Below the pieces are notes generated by a model, which made no database searches, was not told where the DNA came from, and saw only the letters and a list, made by a program, of their open reading frames with translations. Below are positions 8,323 to 16,319 of a stretch of 58,926 nucleotides of DNA, in pieces (within the stretch, counting starts at the first letter, position 1; each line of letters opens with the position of its first letter). The position numbers and the translations under genes are program-made. The DNA comes from Candidatus Aenigmatarchaeota archaeon. Its GTDB lineage: Archaea; Aenigmatarchaeota; Aenigmatarchaeia; CG10238-14; SCSR01. The stretch is from positions 1-58,926 of the forward strand of contig JAGVVV010000006.1 of assembly GCA_018304615.1 (NCBI GenBank), in the 5' to 3' direction.

Positions 8323-8778
8323 TTACCGATTACGCATTTTTGTTTTATAGACTTGTATGGTGATTACGATAACTAAAAAAAGTAAATTGGTCAAAATAAT
8401 GTCCTGAAGAGTCAGAAATAGAGGATTTCCAAGGAGGCCATTGAATTCGTATTTAGTTTTCATTAGATAGTCAAGTGATATGAAATTCAATCTTACCGCA
8501 TCGAGACGATGAACGAATACGGCCAAATTATAAACAAGTAAACTGAGTAACACAACTTGAACGAGTTTTAATTTATCCTTGAGAAGTGATTTCCCATAGA
8601 TCAAAAATATTCCAATCAAAAAATAAATTGAAAATAAGGATCCCCAGAAAGATTGGTATTCGATTGGGAAAATGTTCTTTCTTACTATGTCTATTCCAAA
8701 TAGTCCGTCAAAAATTCCAATAGTGAACGAAAGCCAAATAAGTAAGAGAGTTTCCTTTTTTATTTTAAAAAATTTCAA
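8323..8778 (-). CDS. hypothetical four-helix membrane protein
   Basis: The 151-residue product has four hydrophobic helices (about 10-30, 47-60, 70-88 and 122-142) and a basic C-terminus. It contains lone charged residues but no recognisable motif. It converges on the NAD kinase gene. I recognise no family. Confidence 0.6.
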   Translation of the reverse strand: MKFFKIKKETLLLIWLSFTIGIFDGLFGIDIVRKNIFPIEYQSFWGSLFSIYFLIGIFLIYGKSLLKDKLKLVQVVLLSLLVYNLAVFVHRLDAVRLNFISLDYLMKTKYEFNGLLGNPLFLTLQDIILTNLLFLVIVITIQVYKTKMRNR

Positions 8779-8855
8779 TTATCTCACCAATTATATTTAT
8801 AATCCAAAATGAATCTGATTTTTAAGCAGTTAAATTCAAATAAGAAATAGAGAGC

Positions 8856-9470
8856 GTGCCCAAAAAACCACAAAAGCATCATTACATAACAAGCGAAAGG
8901 GCCAACAAAATTTCATTCTTATCTGCAGTCATCGTCTTCTTTTCAATCATGTTTTATTTCGTAGTCCTTAGAGGCCAGCCTTTTGATCTGGCTTTTGCTA
9001 ATCGGGCGTTTGCAATCGGAGCAGTGTTCCTTATCGGAGCATCGTATTTTCTCGGTCCTTTGGCAAGATTTGCTTGGAACACCTTTTCACCTAAACTAGA
9101 ATATAGAAAACCCCTTGGGCTCTACGGATTCTATTTTGCGATAATCCACATTCTTCTATCTTTGCTGATTGTCCCAGGAGAAACTCTTGGGAGCAATGGG
9201 CTGTCTCTTTTCTTCGGCATGATAGCGATATTGATATTCACTTTGGTAGCATCTACATCGATGACGAAGTCGATCGAAGCTCATGGATTTGACAGATGGC
9301 AGAAAATCCAGAGAACCGGCTACCTGGCATTCCTGCTCGTGATCTTGCATTTCGTGGTTCTTGGGAATGGCAGCTTCATCAACAGGCAATTGGGACAACT
9401 CACGCTCGCATTTGCCGCACTAGTTCTCCTAGCAAGACTTCTCGTTTTGGCGTTCAAGAAAAGCAGGTAA
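8856..9470 (+). CDS. ferric-reductase-like heme membrane protein
   Basis: A polytopic protein with a GTG start (after AGAGC) and six helices in the pattern of the ferric reductase-like transmembrane domain (MsrQ/YedZ-like). Histidines in helices that could bind heme include the one in YFAIIHILLS and the one in LLVILHFVVL; the segment FDRWQKIQRTGYLA resembles the W-x-x-x-x-R-x-x-Y loop of that family. It probably moves electrons across the membrane. Partner proteins are not obvious, though a cupredoxin and an RnfD-like protein lie 1.5-2.5 kb away. Confidence 0.75.
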   Translation: MPKKPQKHHYITSERANKISFLSAVIVFFSIMFYFVVLRGQPFDLAFANRAFAIGAVFLIGASYFLGPLARFAWNTFSPKLEYRKPLGLYGFYFAIIHILLSLLIVPGETLGSNGLSLFFGMIAILIFTLVASTSMTKSIEAHGFDRWQKIQRTGYLAFLLVILHFVVLGNGSFINRQLGQLTLAFAALVLLARLLVLAFKKSR

Positions 9471-9475
9471 ACACT

Positions 9476-9512
9476 TTTATATCAGCAATCCAAAGTAATT
9501 TCTGTAAGGAGG
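9476..9512 (+). promoter_or_regulatory. TATA box and strong ribosome binding site for a small gene
   Basis: TTTATATC (9477-9484) lies about 25 bases before TGTAAGGAGG, whose GGAGG (9508-9512) is a full Shine-Dalgarno core. No ATG, GTG or TTG in the downstream coding frame follows it; the in-frame codon at the right distance is ATA at 9521. Confidence 0.5.
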
Positions 9513-9520
9513 TTGTTGAC

Positions 9521-9676
9521 ATAGCAAAGAAACCATTCGGAGGATATTCTGTAAGTTTCAAGAAGGTAGCCAACTGGCCTATTACAAAAATCTTCGGAAC
9601 AGGAAATCTTCCACCAAGCCAAATGACAAAGAAGCTTTGGCAATTTATAAAAAAGAACAAGCTCGCTAAAAAGTAA
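9521..9676 (+). CDS. small SWIB-like basic protein with apparent ATA start
   Basis: The frame encodes about 51 residues (AKKPFGGYSVSFKKVANW near the start, then ending PPSQMTKKLWQFIKKNKL plus a basic tail). The last part resembles the MTKKLWxYIKKNxL stretch of SWIB domains, but a full SWIB fold would be longer, so the match is tentative. A promoter and strong Shine-Dalgarno lie directly upstream. The only codon at normal spacing is ATA, so initiation is either non-canonical or hidden by a sequence error. Confidence 0.5.
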   Translation: MAKKPFGGYSVSFKKVANWPITKIFGTGNLPPSQMTKKLWQFIKKNKLAKK

Positions 9677-9707
9677 AATTTAGAATTTTTGTCTTTTCAG
9701 TGATTCA

Positions 9708-10487
9708 ATGGTACGCGTAATAGGAATTAGCTCAGGGAAAGGCGGCGTCGGGAAAACGACTGTCGCCACGAATTTGGGAATTGCTCTTTCTAACTTCGGG
9801 AAGAGGGTGATACTCGTAGACTGTAATCTATCCACACCGCACATGGTCCATTATCTTGGAGACACGAAATTTTCAAAAACTCTTAATGACGTGTTGAAAG
9901 GAAAGATTGAGATCACCAGTGCTATCTACCATCACAACGGCGTGATGTATGTCCCAGCTTCAAATGATTTGGAAGATTTGGTGAATTTGGATGTTGCGAA
10001 GTTGAAAAAAGCTATCAAAAAACTTTCAGACACAGACATGATAGATTATATAATTTTGGACTCAGCACCTGGCCTTGGTAGAGAAGCTGTTTCTGTCCTT
10101 GATGCAAGCGACGAAGTCGTTTTTGTATCTCAACCACTGGAATCTGCGCTTACTGATGTTGACAGATGCAATCAAGTAGTCAAACAGATGGGAAAGAAAA
10201 AAGTCAGTTTAGTAGTGAACATGGTGAAAAACAAGAAATATGAACTGAAACAGAAAGACATACTAGAATCTGTAGGAATTCCGATTGTGGGCAATATCCC
10301 ATTCGACAAGAATGTGGAAAGAGCTTTGGTTCAAAGAAAACCTATTGTCACTTTCAAACCCTACTCGCAGGTGAGTGTCAATTATCATAAGCTTGCCGCG
10401 AATGTCCTTGGAATAAATTTCAAACCATCGTCAGGGGCAAAACTTTTCAGGTTGATAGATTCTATGAGAGATATTCTTTCTAGTTAA
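9708..10487 (+). CDS. MinD/ParA-family ATPase
   Basis: A deviant Walker A P-loop ATPase: SSGKGGVGKTTVATNLG (GKGGVGKT at 10-17), an ILVDCNLSTPHMVHYLG switch region, and DYIILDSAPGLG as Walker B. The C-terminal third lacks a clear cytoplasmic membrane-targeting helix. Archaeal MinD homologues position surface or division complexes, but the specific role here cannot be read from sequence. It is a single gene with a short AT-rich leader. Confidence 0.88.
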   Translation: MVRVIGISSGKGGVGKTTVATNLGIALSNFGKRVILVDCNLSTPHMVHYLGDTKFSKTLNDVLKGKIEITSAIYHHNGVMYVPASNDLEDLVNLDVAKLKKAIKKLSDTDMIDYIILDSAPGLGREAVSVLDASDEVVFVSQPLESALTDVDRCNQVVKQMGKKKVSLVVNMVKNKKYELKQKDILESVGIPIVGNIPFDKNVERALVQRKPIVTFKPYSQVSVNYHKLAANVLGINFKPSSGAKLFRLIDSMRDILSS

Positions 10488-10531
10488 CGAGTTTTAGTTT
10501 CTCAGAAATAATAATAAAATAAAAAAGAAAA

Positions 10532-10798
10532 TTACTCGATTACCTTGAAGACAACGTCCTTCTCTCTGACTGCGCCGTTGACTTTCATTCCGACAGACTG
10601 GCCCGGCTTTGCTACCTGGACCTTTTTGTGTTCAATCTCCATAGAATTCACAGTCTGGGTGACTGAAGTACCTGGACCTTCTATGCTGATAGTGTCTCCA
10701 ACAGCAAGCTCTTCCTCAAGCTCGAGTACTGCAACTCCTAACTTGCCATAGTAGTGGCTAATCCATCCAATCCTCATCTTTTCAGCGTCTTCTTCCAT
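10532..10798 (-). CDS. EF-Tu domain II-like small protein
   Basis: A stand-alone 88-residue beta-barrel matching the second domain of translational GTPases: KLGVAVLELEEELAVGDTI, then a conserved GPG turn, then KPGQSVGMKVNGAVREKDVVF. Archaeal genomes often carry such lone elongation-factor-like domains without a known function; there is no GTPase domain here. The start is the ATG at 10798, followed soon by a second ATG (MRIGWISHYY). Confidence 0.75.
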   Translation of the reverse strand: MEEDAEKMRIGWISHYYGKLGVAVLELEEELAVGDTISIEGPGTSVTQTVNSMEIEHKKVQVAKPGQSVGMKVNGAVREKDVVFKVIE

Positions 10799-10881
10799 AA
10801 TTAACCTTCGAATGTCTAGAGTTTATACTTTTCCTTTATAGGGCAAAAATAAGTTTTAACTTTGAGAAACTTTGTTCCAGA

Positions 10882-10892
10882 AGCTTTATATA
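10882..10892 (+). promoter_or_regulatory. TATA box of the cupredoxin gene
   Basis: CTTTATATAGG lies about 35-40 bases upstream of the ATG at 10926, with an expected transcription start near 10910 and therefore a very short leader. The run of A/T and purines before it (about 10845-10855) may serve as the BRE region. Confidence 0.5.
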
Positions 10893-10925
10893 GGGTGTCA
10901 TACTAATTCCTTGTAAGTGTAGCGA

Positions 10926-11396
10926 ATGAATAAACAAGTCACATGGGTTCTAGCTATAGTTGTTGTTGCCCTGATAGGACTTTCTGTCTATTATTCCCAG
11001 AGCGGTAATCAAGGGTACACATACACCACAACTACGACAACTCAAACTTCCGCTTTAACGACAACCACAACTACAACTACTACTTCCACAACTTCCACTG
11101 GTGGTGCAACTATTGAAATAACTGCATCTGGTTTTAGTCCTAAGGCAGTGACAGTAAAATCTGGTGATACTGTGACTTGGATAAATAAGGATTCCGTAGC
11201 TCATTGGACTGCATCTGCTGTCCATCCTACTCACGCAGTTTATCCAGAACCAGGCGGATGTATTGGTAGCAAGTTTGACGCTTGCCGTGGATTAGCTCCT
11301 GGAGAAAGCTGGTCGTTCACATTTACCAAAATAGGATCATGGATATACCACGACCACCTCTTCCCGTCAAACACTGGAACAATAGTTGTCCAGTAG
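10926..11396 (+). CDS. membrane-anchored cupredoxin
   Basis: An N-terminal helix (VTWVLAIVVVALIGLSVYY), a poly-threonine/serine linker (about residues 34-60) and a plastocyanin-like domain (ITASGFSPKAVTVKSGDTVTW onward). Copper-ligand candidates are the histidine in SVAHWTAS, the cysteine in KFDACRGL and the histidines in WIYHDHLF. A second cysteine (GGCIG) may form a disulfide. It would be an extracytoplasmic copper electron carrier or copper-binding protein. The RnfD-like gene converges on it. Confidence 0.85.
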   Translation: MNKQVTWVLAIVVVALIGLSVYYSQSGNQGYTYTTTTTTQTSALTTTTTTTTTSTTSTGGATIEITASGFSPKAVTVKSGDTVTWINKDSVAHWTASAVHPTHAVYPEPGGCIGSKFDACRGLAPGESWSFTFTKIGSWIYHDHLFPSNTGTIVVQ

Positions 11397-11398
11397 AA

Positions 11399-12193
11399 TC
11401 ATGCTGTTTTAGCAAGATAATTTCTGTATAGAAAATAGATAAGGTTTCCAATTAGTAAGGCAATGAAGAGCGCGAATTTAATACTGTAAAATGAAAGAAC
11501 AAAAGTTAATATTCCTACGAATAATCCGAATGCAACTTGCTGTTTAGTTTTGAAAGGAGAGGTCTTCGGCTCAGAGACCATTATGAAACCGAAATAGTAT
11601 GGCATGGCTACAAGAAAACTCACTATTCCCTGAACAGAATTCGAAGAAATTGTTATGAATCCAGTGAAATAATACAGAAGTCCAACAATTACCAGAAATG
11701 GAATTGAAACTGCTAATTTCCTTGCTTTGAAATTAGGTAAAATCAAGAGTGGTGTGAGAGTTAAAGTATAACCGAGATAATTAAAACCAATTGCTGCCCA
11801 CCATTCGTCTCCTAAAGAGAAAGCAAATAAAGAAACCAACAGTCCTAAAGTAGCAGGATTAAAAATATGGGATCCTTTTATTCTAATCAAATATTTTGAA
11901 AGAATGGCGACAAATGAAGCTAACAGGACGACTAAGAAAGAAGAATTAATAGGAGCGATTGAACCAATTATAAGACCTGTGATTATAGCAGAAGATGGGA
12001 AAGAGATTGCTCGTTTGAGAAAGAATTTTTTCAACAAAACATCTAAGACCGAGGTCGTAATCACTGCGATGAAAATGTTTAAAGGGAAAGTTCTGTAAAT
12101 GTAGCTGGCTACAACAACTAGCAATGACAGGAAAATAATCGCCCAAGTGTACATTGAGTAAGCATATTTCATATTTTCTATTTCTTTATCCAA
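11399..12193 (-). CDS. RnfD/NqrB-family membrane protein
   Basis: A polytopic protein with about eight to ten helices and the family segments SAIITGLIIGSIAPINSS and KGSHIFNPATLGLLVSL. In RnfD and NqrB a threonine or serine near this second segment binds FMN covalently or lines the ion path; the T in NPATLG is a candidate. No other Rnf or Nqr subunit is present, so it may act alone or with the nearby cupredoxin. It ends two bases from the convergent cupredoxin gene. Confidence 0.78.
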   Translation of the reverse strand: MDKEIENMKYAYSMYTWAIIFLSLLVVVASYIYRTFPLNIFIAVITTSVLDVLLKKFFLKRAISFPSSAIITGLIIGSIAPINSSFLVVLLASFVAILSKYLIRIKGSHIFNPATLGLLVSLFAFSLGDEWWAAIGFNYLGYTLTLTPLLILPNFKARKLAVSIPFLVIVGLLYYFTGFITISSNSVQGIVSFLVAMPYYFGFIMVSEPKTSPFKTKQQVAFGLFVGILTFVLSFYSIKFALFIALLIGNLIYFLYRNYLAKTA

Positions 12194-12252
12194 AATATTT
12201 ATAAGCAGGAATCTCAGCCAATCTTTAGATGAATTGGATCAACTGAAATAAT

Positions 12253-12609
12253 TTATGTAGGAAATACTCCTGGAGGCAAAGTAGTCGAAGTTGTAGTGGT
12301 AGTTGTGGTTGTTCTTGTCGACCTGCAGCAAAACATGTTATCTCGTTCGCAGGAAGCCTGCAATAATTCGTCTCCAGGGGAACACTGAATTTTGCATTCT
12401 CCTTTGAAAAGGTTGCAAGGAGAGTTTGTGGTGGTGGTTGTAGTTACAAAAAACGTCGTAGAAGTAGTTGTTGTAGTTCTTGTTGTTATCCTAGTAGTTG
12501 TTGTAGTCGTCGGAGGAGTATAGACAGGGGTTTTCGGCACAACGAAAAATGCGATTAAAATTCCAGATATTGCAATCGGTATCAGAATCAAAATCCAGAG
12601 CCAGTTCAT
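12253..12609 (-). CDS. small anchored Cys-rich protein with Thr linkers
   Basis: An N-terminal membrane helix (LWILILIPIAISGILIAFFVV) is followed by two poly-threonine linkers framing a compact domain of about 35 residues with six cysteines (CNLFKGECKIQCSPG to ASCERDNMFCCRS). The spacing suggests three disulfides, and the domain must lie outside the cell. I recognise no named family; the design matches other surface proteins in this window. Confidence 0.65.
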   Translation of the reverse strand: MNWLWILILIPIAISGILIAFFVVPKTPVYTPPTTTTTTRITTRTTTTTSTTFFVTTTTTTNSPCNLFKGECKIQCSPGDELLQASCERDNMFCCRSTRTTTTTTTTSTTLPPGVFPT

Positions 12610-12642
12610 AATATTACATTAGAGCCAGAATAAAAAAGTGTT

Positions 12643-14022
12643 TTAACCTATCAGTTTGCCTTCCCTGATTATCAGTTTCCCGTCGACGAAAACATTCGGC
12701 TTCTCTATCACTCCGTCTTCATGGAAAGGAATCTTGATTATTCCACCGATGTTGTAGTTGCTGCCGAAACCGAAATGAACTGCGCCTAGGACTTTTCTGT
12801 CCTCGAAACTCCCAAGGAAAGAAGCTTTGGGGTTGCATCCGATTCCGAATTCTCCGACAGTTCTCGCTTTCTCCCCAATCTCTTTGAAATATTTGGAAAG
12901 TTTTATGACTCTACCTTTTGTTTTTTTGATCAGCCCGTTTTGAACGTGGAATTCTGCTGGAGGTTTTGTCAGTCTGCAGTGATCGAAAACTATCCTGCCA
13001 TTGACACTTGTTTCTACAGGTGCGATGAAGACTTCTCCTGCAGGAAAGTTTGCCCACTTACCCCTTCCTATCAAGCCGTCTTCAGCATGCCACCTTCTGC
13101 CTTCGACACTGAAAGAAACATCTGTTCCGTTTCCAGAGGTAACTTTGATTTTAGTTACTGGCTTCAAAGACGAATAGACTTTCTGCACAAGTGTTGAAAT
13201 TTGGAGATAAGGAGCAATGGCTCCGTTTTTCAATGATTCTGAAGAAAAACTTGGGATTGACAGGAATCTTGCTCCGGCAAGAAGTGACTTGTGTATTGCA
13301 TCTGTGTATGCGAGAGAAGACGAGGTGATTGCGATGATGATTGATGCTCCTGAAAGCGAATTCGCCACTGATTCGTCAGGCTCCTGGCCGTGCCTGCTCA
13401 TCTTTTCTGTGATGATCATGTACACTTTGCTGCTCAACTCTGTGGCCTCCTTGTAGAACATCTTCGCATACCTCATGTTCGGTTTGTCTGAAATAATTAT
13501 GATTTTCTCTCCAGGAATCATCCTCAGGCTCTCTTTCAAGATTCTAGAGAAAACTGACTTGTCGATGAGAATTTCCCTGCCCGTCCTGATTTTTTGTTTC
13601 GACAAGGTCATCTTCAAAGTCTGGATTAGTTCTGCCATATCTGCCTTTGTCACTAATTCTCTCAAAACCTGGTCTGTGGGGACGATCTCTTTCTGCAGTT
13701 CTTGCCTGAGCTTGTTTATGTTGTCGTTTGTATACTTCAGGAATTCAGAAATTTCAGTAGGCTTGGCAGGATGCTCTTCTCTGATTGTGGTCTTCGTTTC
13801 CGAGACTTGGGATTTGCTCAGCTCATTCCTTAAAGTTATGATGTTCTTGTTCAGTGTGGAAAGCCATTCCCAAACCTGCATCTTATCTTCATTGCTGAGA
13901 TGGACTGCATGAGCTTCCTGAGGGACGTCTGTAGGTTCTACGCCTATGGGTTTCCCAGTGTCGTCGTAGATGATTTTTACATACTTCGGGAGGCTCTCGT
14001 AAACGATGTCTTTCTGCGGCAT
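12643..14022 (-). CDS. M29-like aminopeptidase with extra N-terminal region
   Basis: The C-terminal 300 residues match aminopeptidase T-type proteins: GKWANFPAGEVFIAPVET, then VGEFGIGCNPKA, then GAVHFGFGSNYNIGG and the closing FVDGKLIIREGKLIG. Metal ligands would be the glutamates in AGEVF and GEFG and the histidine in VHFG. The N-terminal 150 residues (charged, with heptad-like helices such as LRNELSKSQV and INKLRQELQKE) are not part of the usual family and probably form a coiled-coil. It is a single gene. Confidence 0.75.
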   Translation of the reverse strand: MPQKDIVYESLPKYVKIIYDDTGKPIGVEPTDVPQEAHAVHLSNEDKMQVWEWLSTLNKNIITLRNELSKSQVSETKTTIREEHPAKPTEISEFLKYTNDNINKLRQELQKEIVPTDQVLRELVTKADMAELIQTLKMTLSKQKIRTGREILIDKSVFSRILKESLRMIPGEKIIIISDKPNMRYAKMFYKEATELSSKVYMIITEKMSRHGQEPDESVANSLSGASIIIAITSSSLAYTDAIHKSLLAGARFLSIPSFSSESLKNGAIAPYLQISTLVQKVYSSLKPVTKIKVTSGNGTDVSFSVEGRRWHAEDGLIGRGKWANFPAGEVFIAPVETSVNGRIVFDHCRLTKPPAEFHVQNGLIKKTKGRVIKLSKYFKEIGEKARTVGEFGIGCNPKASFLGSFEDRKVLGAVHFGFGSNYNIGGIIKIPFHEDGVIEKPNVFVDGKLIIREGKLIG

Positions 14023-14063
14023 ACTATAGAAATGTTAGCTTTTAATAAAAATAACCTTTCTTT

Positions 14064-15086
14064 CTAGATTACTGCCTCCCTGTTAGATGGGAAAGTAGTG
14101 CTAGCCCTTATGTCGTTGGAGTTTATCACAAATTGCGTCACTCTATTCAGACCGAAGCCGCATCCTGAATGTGGGACTGCCTCGTGGTTCTTGTAGAAGT
14201 CTAGGAACCAATCGAAATCCCTTATGCTCCCGCCTCTCTGCTCGAGCAGTTTCAGCATTGTCGACTGGCTTAGCCTGTCCCTGAGTTTTTCATACTCATA
14301 TTCTCTTTCTGCAGCTCCGACAGCTTCTCCGGAGAATGGCAATATGAGATCCGCACTCTTCACCACTTCTGAGTTTGTGTCGTCCTCTTTCATGTTAAAG
14401 AATTTTATAGACTTGGGAAAATGGGTTATGAACAGTGGTCTGCCAAACATTTCAACCAAAAATTTTTCGTGTTTGCTCTTCAAATCATCCCCCCAATTAA
14501 CTCCAAATTCAGATAAGAGATCCACGGCCTTTGTATAGGTGATTTTTTCGAATGGTGGTTTCACCATTTTCAACATGCCTATGTTCGATCCTAGGAATTC
14601 CAATTCATGCATGTTCCTGTTCAGTGTTTCTTGGACCATTGATGTGATAGTTTTTTCGATATGCTCAAGAAGCTCCTTGAAATACCCCTGATGCTCGATT
14701 TCCAGAAGAGGAAATTCAATCAGATGCCTGTCATCGACATCAGGCTCGGCTCTGAAACTAGGACCAGCACACCATACTCTTTCAAAGAAAGGTGTCATAG
14801 TCTCGAGATAAAGCTGTCCTGTCTGAGCCAGGTATTTCCTTCCTCCGAAAAACTGAACTTCGAATACTGTCATGAAATTCTCGCATGCGCCTGTTGCTTG
14901 AGTCAGATGAGGGACTACAATTTCAGTGAATCCAGAGTCTTCAAAATATTTTCTAGCTCCTCTGAGAAGAGACGCCTCAATCTTCGAAACCGACTGAAGC
15001 TCCTTTGTCTTTAGCAAATTGTATCTATTCTTAGTGTCAGTCAAAATCTGTAGATTTGACTTTTCTATTAAATCTGTTCCATCCAT
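14064..15086 (-). CDS. AsnRS-paralogue lacking the anticodon domain (asparagine synthetase type)
   Basis: A class II synthetase catalytic core: motif 2 around VWCAGPSFRAEPDVDDRHL, an ATP/amino-acid region FSGEAVGAAEREYEYEKL, and motif 3 SGCGFGLNRVTQFV. It has 340 residues and lacks the N-terminal OB-fold anticodon-binding domain of AsnRS. This is the architecture described for the archaeal AS-AR enzyme, which makes asparagine from aspartate and ammonia rather than charging tRNA. Function is assigned by architecture; there is no other AsnRS in this window to compare. Confidence 0.8.
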   Translation of the reverse strand: MDGTDLIEKSNLQILTDTKNRYNLLKTKELQSVSKIEASLLRGARKYFEDSGFTEIVVPHLTQATGACENFMTVFEVQFFGGRKYLAQTGQLYLETMTPFFERVWCAGPSFRAEPDVDDRHLIEFPLLEIEHQGYFKELLEHIEKTITSMVQETLNRNMHELEFLGSNIGMLKMVKPPFEKITYTKAVDLLSEFGVNWGDDLKSKHEKFLVEMFGRPLFITHFPKSIKFFNMKEDDTNSEVVKSADLILPFSGEAVGAAEREYEYEKLRDRLSQSTMLKLLEQRGGSIRDFDWFLDFYKNHEAVPHSGCGFGLNRVTQFVINSNDIRASTTFPSNREAVI

Positions 15087-15228
15087 GTGTTTGCCTCCAT
15101 TTTTTTAAAGAAGAGGAAACCTTGCGTTAAAACCTTAGGATTTGATAGGTTTTGTTTTAACAAGACCCACTACCAATTTGTTCGGGCTGGCTTATAAAGT
15201 TTTTTATGATGTAGAATATAATTTGAGT

Positions 15229-15432
15229 TTAAATTAGAACAATACCGAAATTATCTGAACCAGTAAAGTGAGGATGTTCTCTCTTTAACTCAACTCGCTC
15301 TCTTCTTTTTTCGGTGTGGGATTTGTAAGAGTTCATGGCCGAAACATAAATTCGGTGTGCAAATCCAGAATACGACAGAGCTAGCAGAGCAATAGTAGGA
15401 TAGGCAAGTTGAATCAAATACGAATCTGCCAT
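15229..15432 (-). CDS. hypothetical small membrane protein
   Basis: A 67-residue frame with one N-terminal hydrophobic helix (LIQLAYPTIALLALSYSGFA) and a highly charged tail (SHTEKRRERVELKREHPH). The start is an ATG after an AT-rich leader. There is no homology I recognise. It lies next to tRNA-end-like fragments and a broken membrane gene, so it may belong to an inserted segment. Confidence 0.45.
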   Translation of the reverse strand: MADSYLIQLAYPTIALLALSYSGFAHRIYVSAMNSYKSHTEKRRERVELKREHPHFTGSDNFGIVLI

Positions 15433-15483
15433 GAAATTAAAAATTGTTTAAAAATTCAAACTTATAGTTTGAACAAGGGAAAA

Positions 15484-15503
15484 CTGTGGGAATTGAACCC
15501 ATC
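15484..15503 (-). other. tRNA T-arm/3'-end-like fragment (copy 1)
   Basis: On the plus strand CTGTGGGAATTGAACCCATC has the form of a tRNA T-arm read backwards (minus strand: TGGGTTCAATTCCCA), but no D-arm or anticodon arm follows. A similar fragment lies at about 16229-16256 in the same orientation, on the other side of the broken gene 15502-16199. Confidence 0.5.
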
Positions 15504-16199
15504 ATAACAATTTCTTTCCTTTTCTAATTAACCAGATTGCACTTACAAGTATTACGAGTTCGGACCAGAAGTCCCAGTGGAACCAGTATGCGGTAAGGAG
15601 CTCCATCCTGGTTAGCCCAGCGTATATTGAAACTCCTATTTCAGATACGAAGAACGTGACATAATTCATAAGGAAAACGATCACTTCAAATGCGGCTACT
15701 CCAATCAACATTATCTTATAACTCTTCGAGATTTTGTCATGAAAAGGAACCCAAACAACAAACTGAAGCTCGTCGTTTCCATAGAAATTGTGGTAAGAAA
15801 ACCCCATAGAAGATTGGACCATGTATAGAAATGCCCACTTCCTCGTGGGAATTCAAAAGTTCTTGAGCCTAAAACAGAGTAGTTTGATTCGTATGGCTTC
15901 CAAATCATATCGACAAAGATTACTGTTATCGCTATAGCAAAAAGGAAAATTCCTATTGAAATCCATTTCCAATTTTTATCAAATTTAAAGTTCAAAGTTG
16001 GACGGTATACTTCATATAACAGGCCGGCAAGAACAATGAGAAAAGCAGCGTTAAAAGGATGGATATAATTAGAATATGGATAAGGTGGAAGATTTGCATC
16101 TTTGCCAATGACATTTGTCCATACAGGCTGCCAGAGAACCCAAAGCAAAATTACTACAAAGAAGAAAAATGCGAAGATACGGTTTTTAATCTTTTCCAT
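15502..16199 (-). pseudogene. polytopic membrane protein, frameshifted
   Basis: Two overlapping frames (15711-16199 and 15502-15822) share the same style and together give a plausible single protein of about 230 residues with six or seven helices. The first frame runs to SRRVIR and stops; the second continues with KIMLIGVAAFEVIVF. An overlap of 112 bases in different frames is unlikely for two genes, so a one-base indel in 15711-15822 is the simpler reading. No family is recognised. Both sides carry tRNA-end-like fragments. Confidence 0.6.
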
Positions 16200-16228
16200 T
16201 AATTTTAATTTTATTTTATCGGGATAAA

Positions 16229-16256
16229 AGTATGCGCGTGTAGGGATTTGAACCCA
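16229..16256 (-). other. tRNA T-arm/3'-end-like fragment (copy 2)
   Basis: GTGTAGGGATTTGAACCCAT resembles the 3' part of a tRNA on the minus strand (GGGTTCAAATCCC core) with no upstream tRNA body. It aligns to the fragment at 15484 as TGT(A)GGGA(A/T)TTGAACCCAT, giving an approximate 20-base direct repeat around the broken membrane gene. Confidence 0.5.
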
Positions 16257-16319
16257 TTAAGAATCAATTTAATTATATAAGTTGCAAAATTTAAATTTAA
16301 TTTAAGCGGTGGATTGAAC

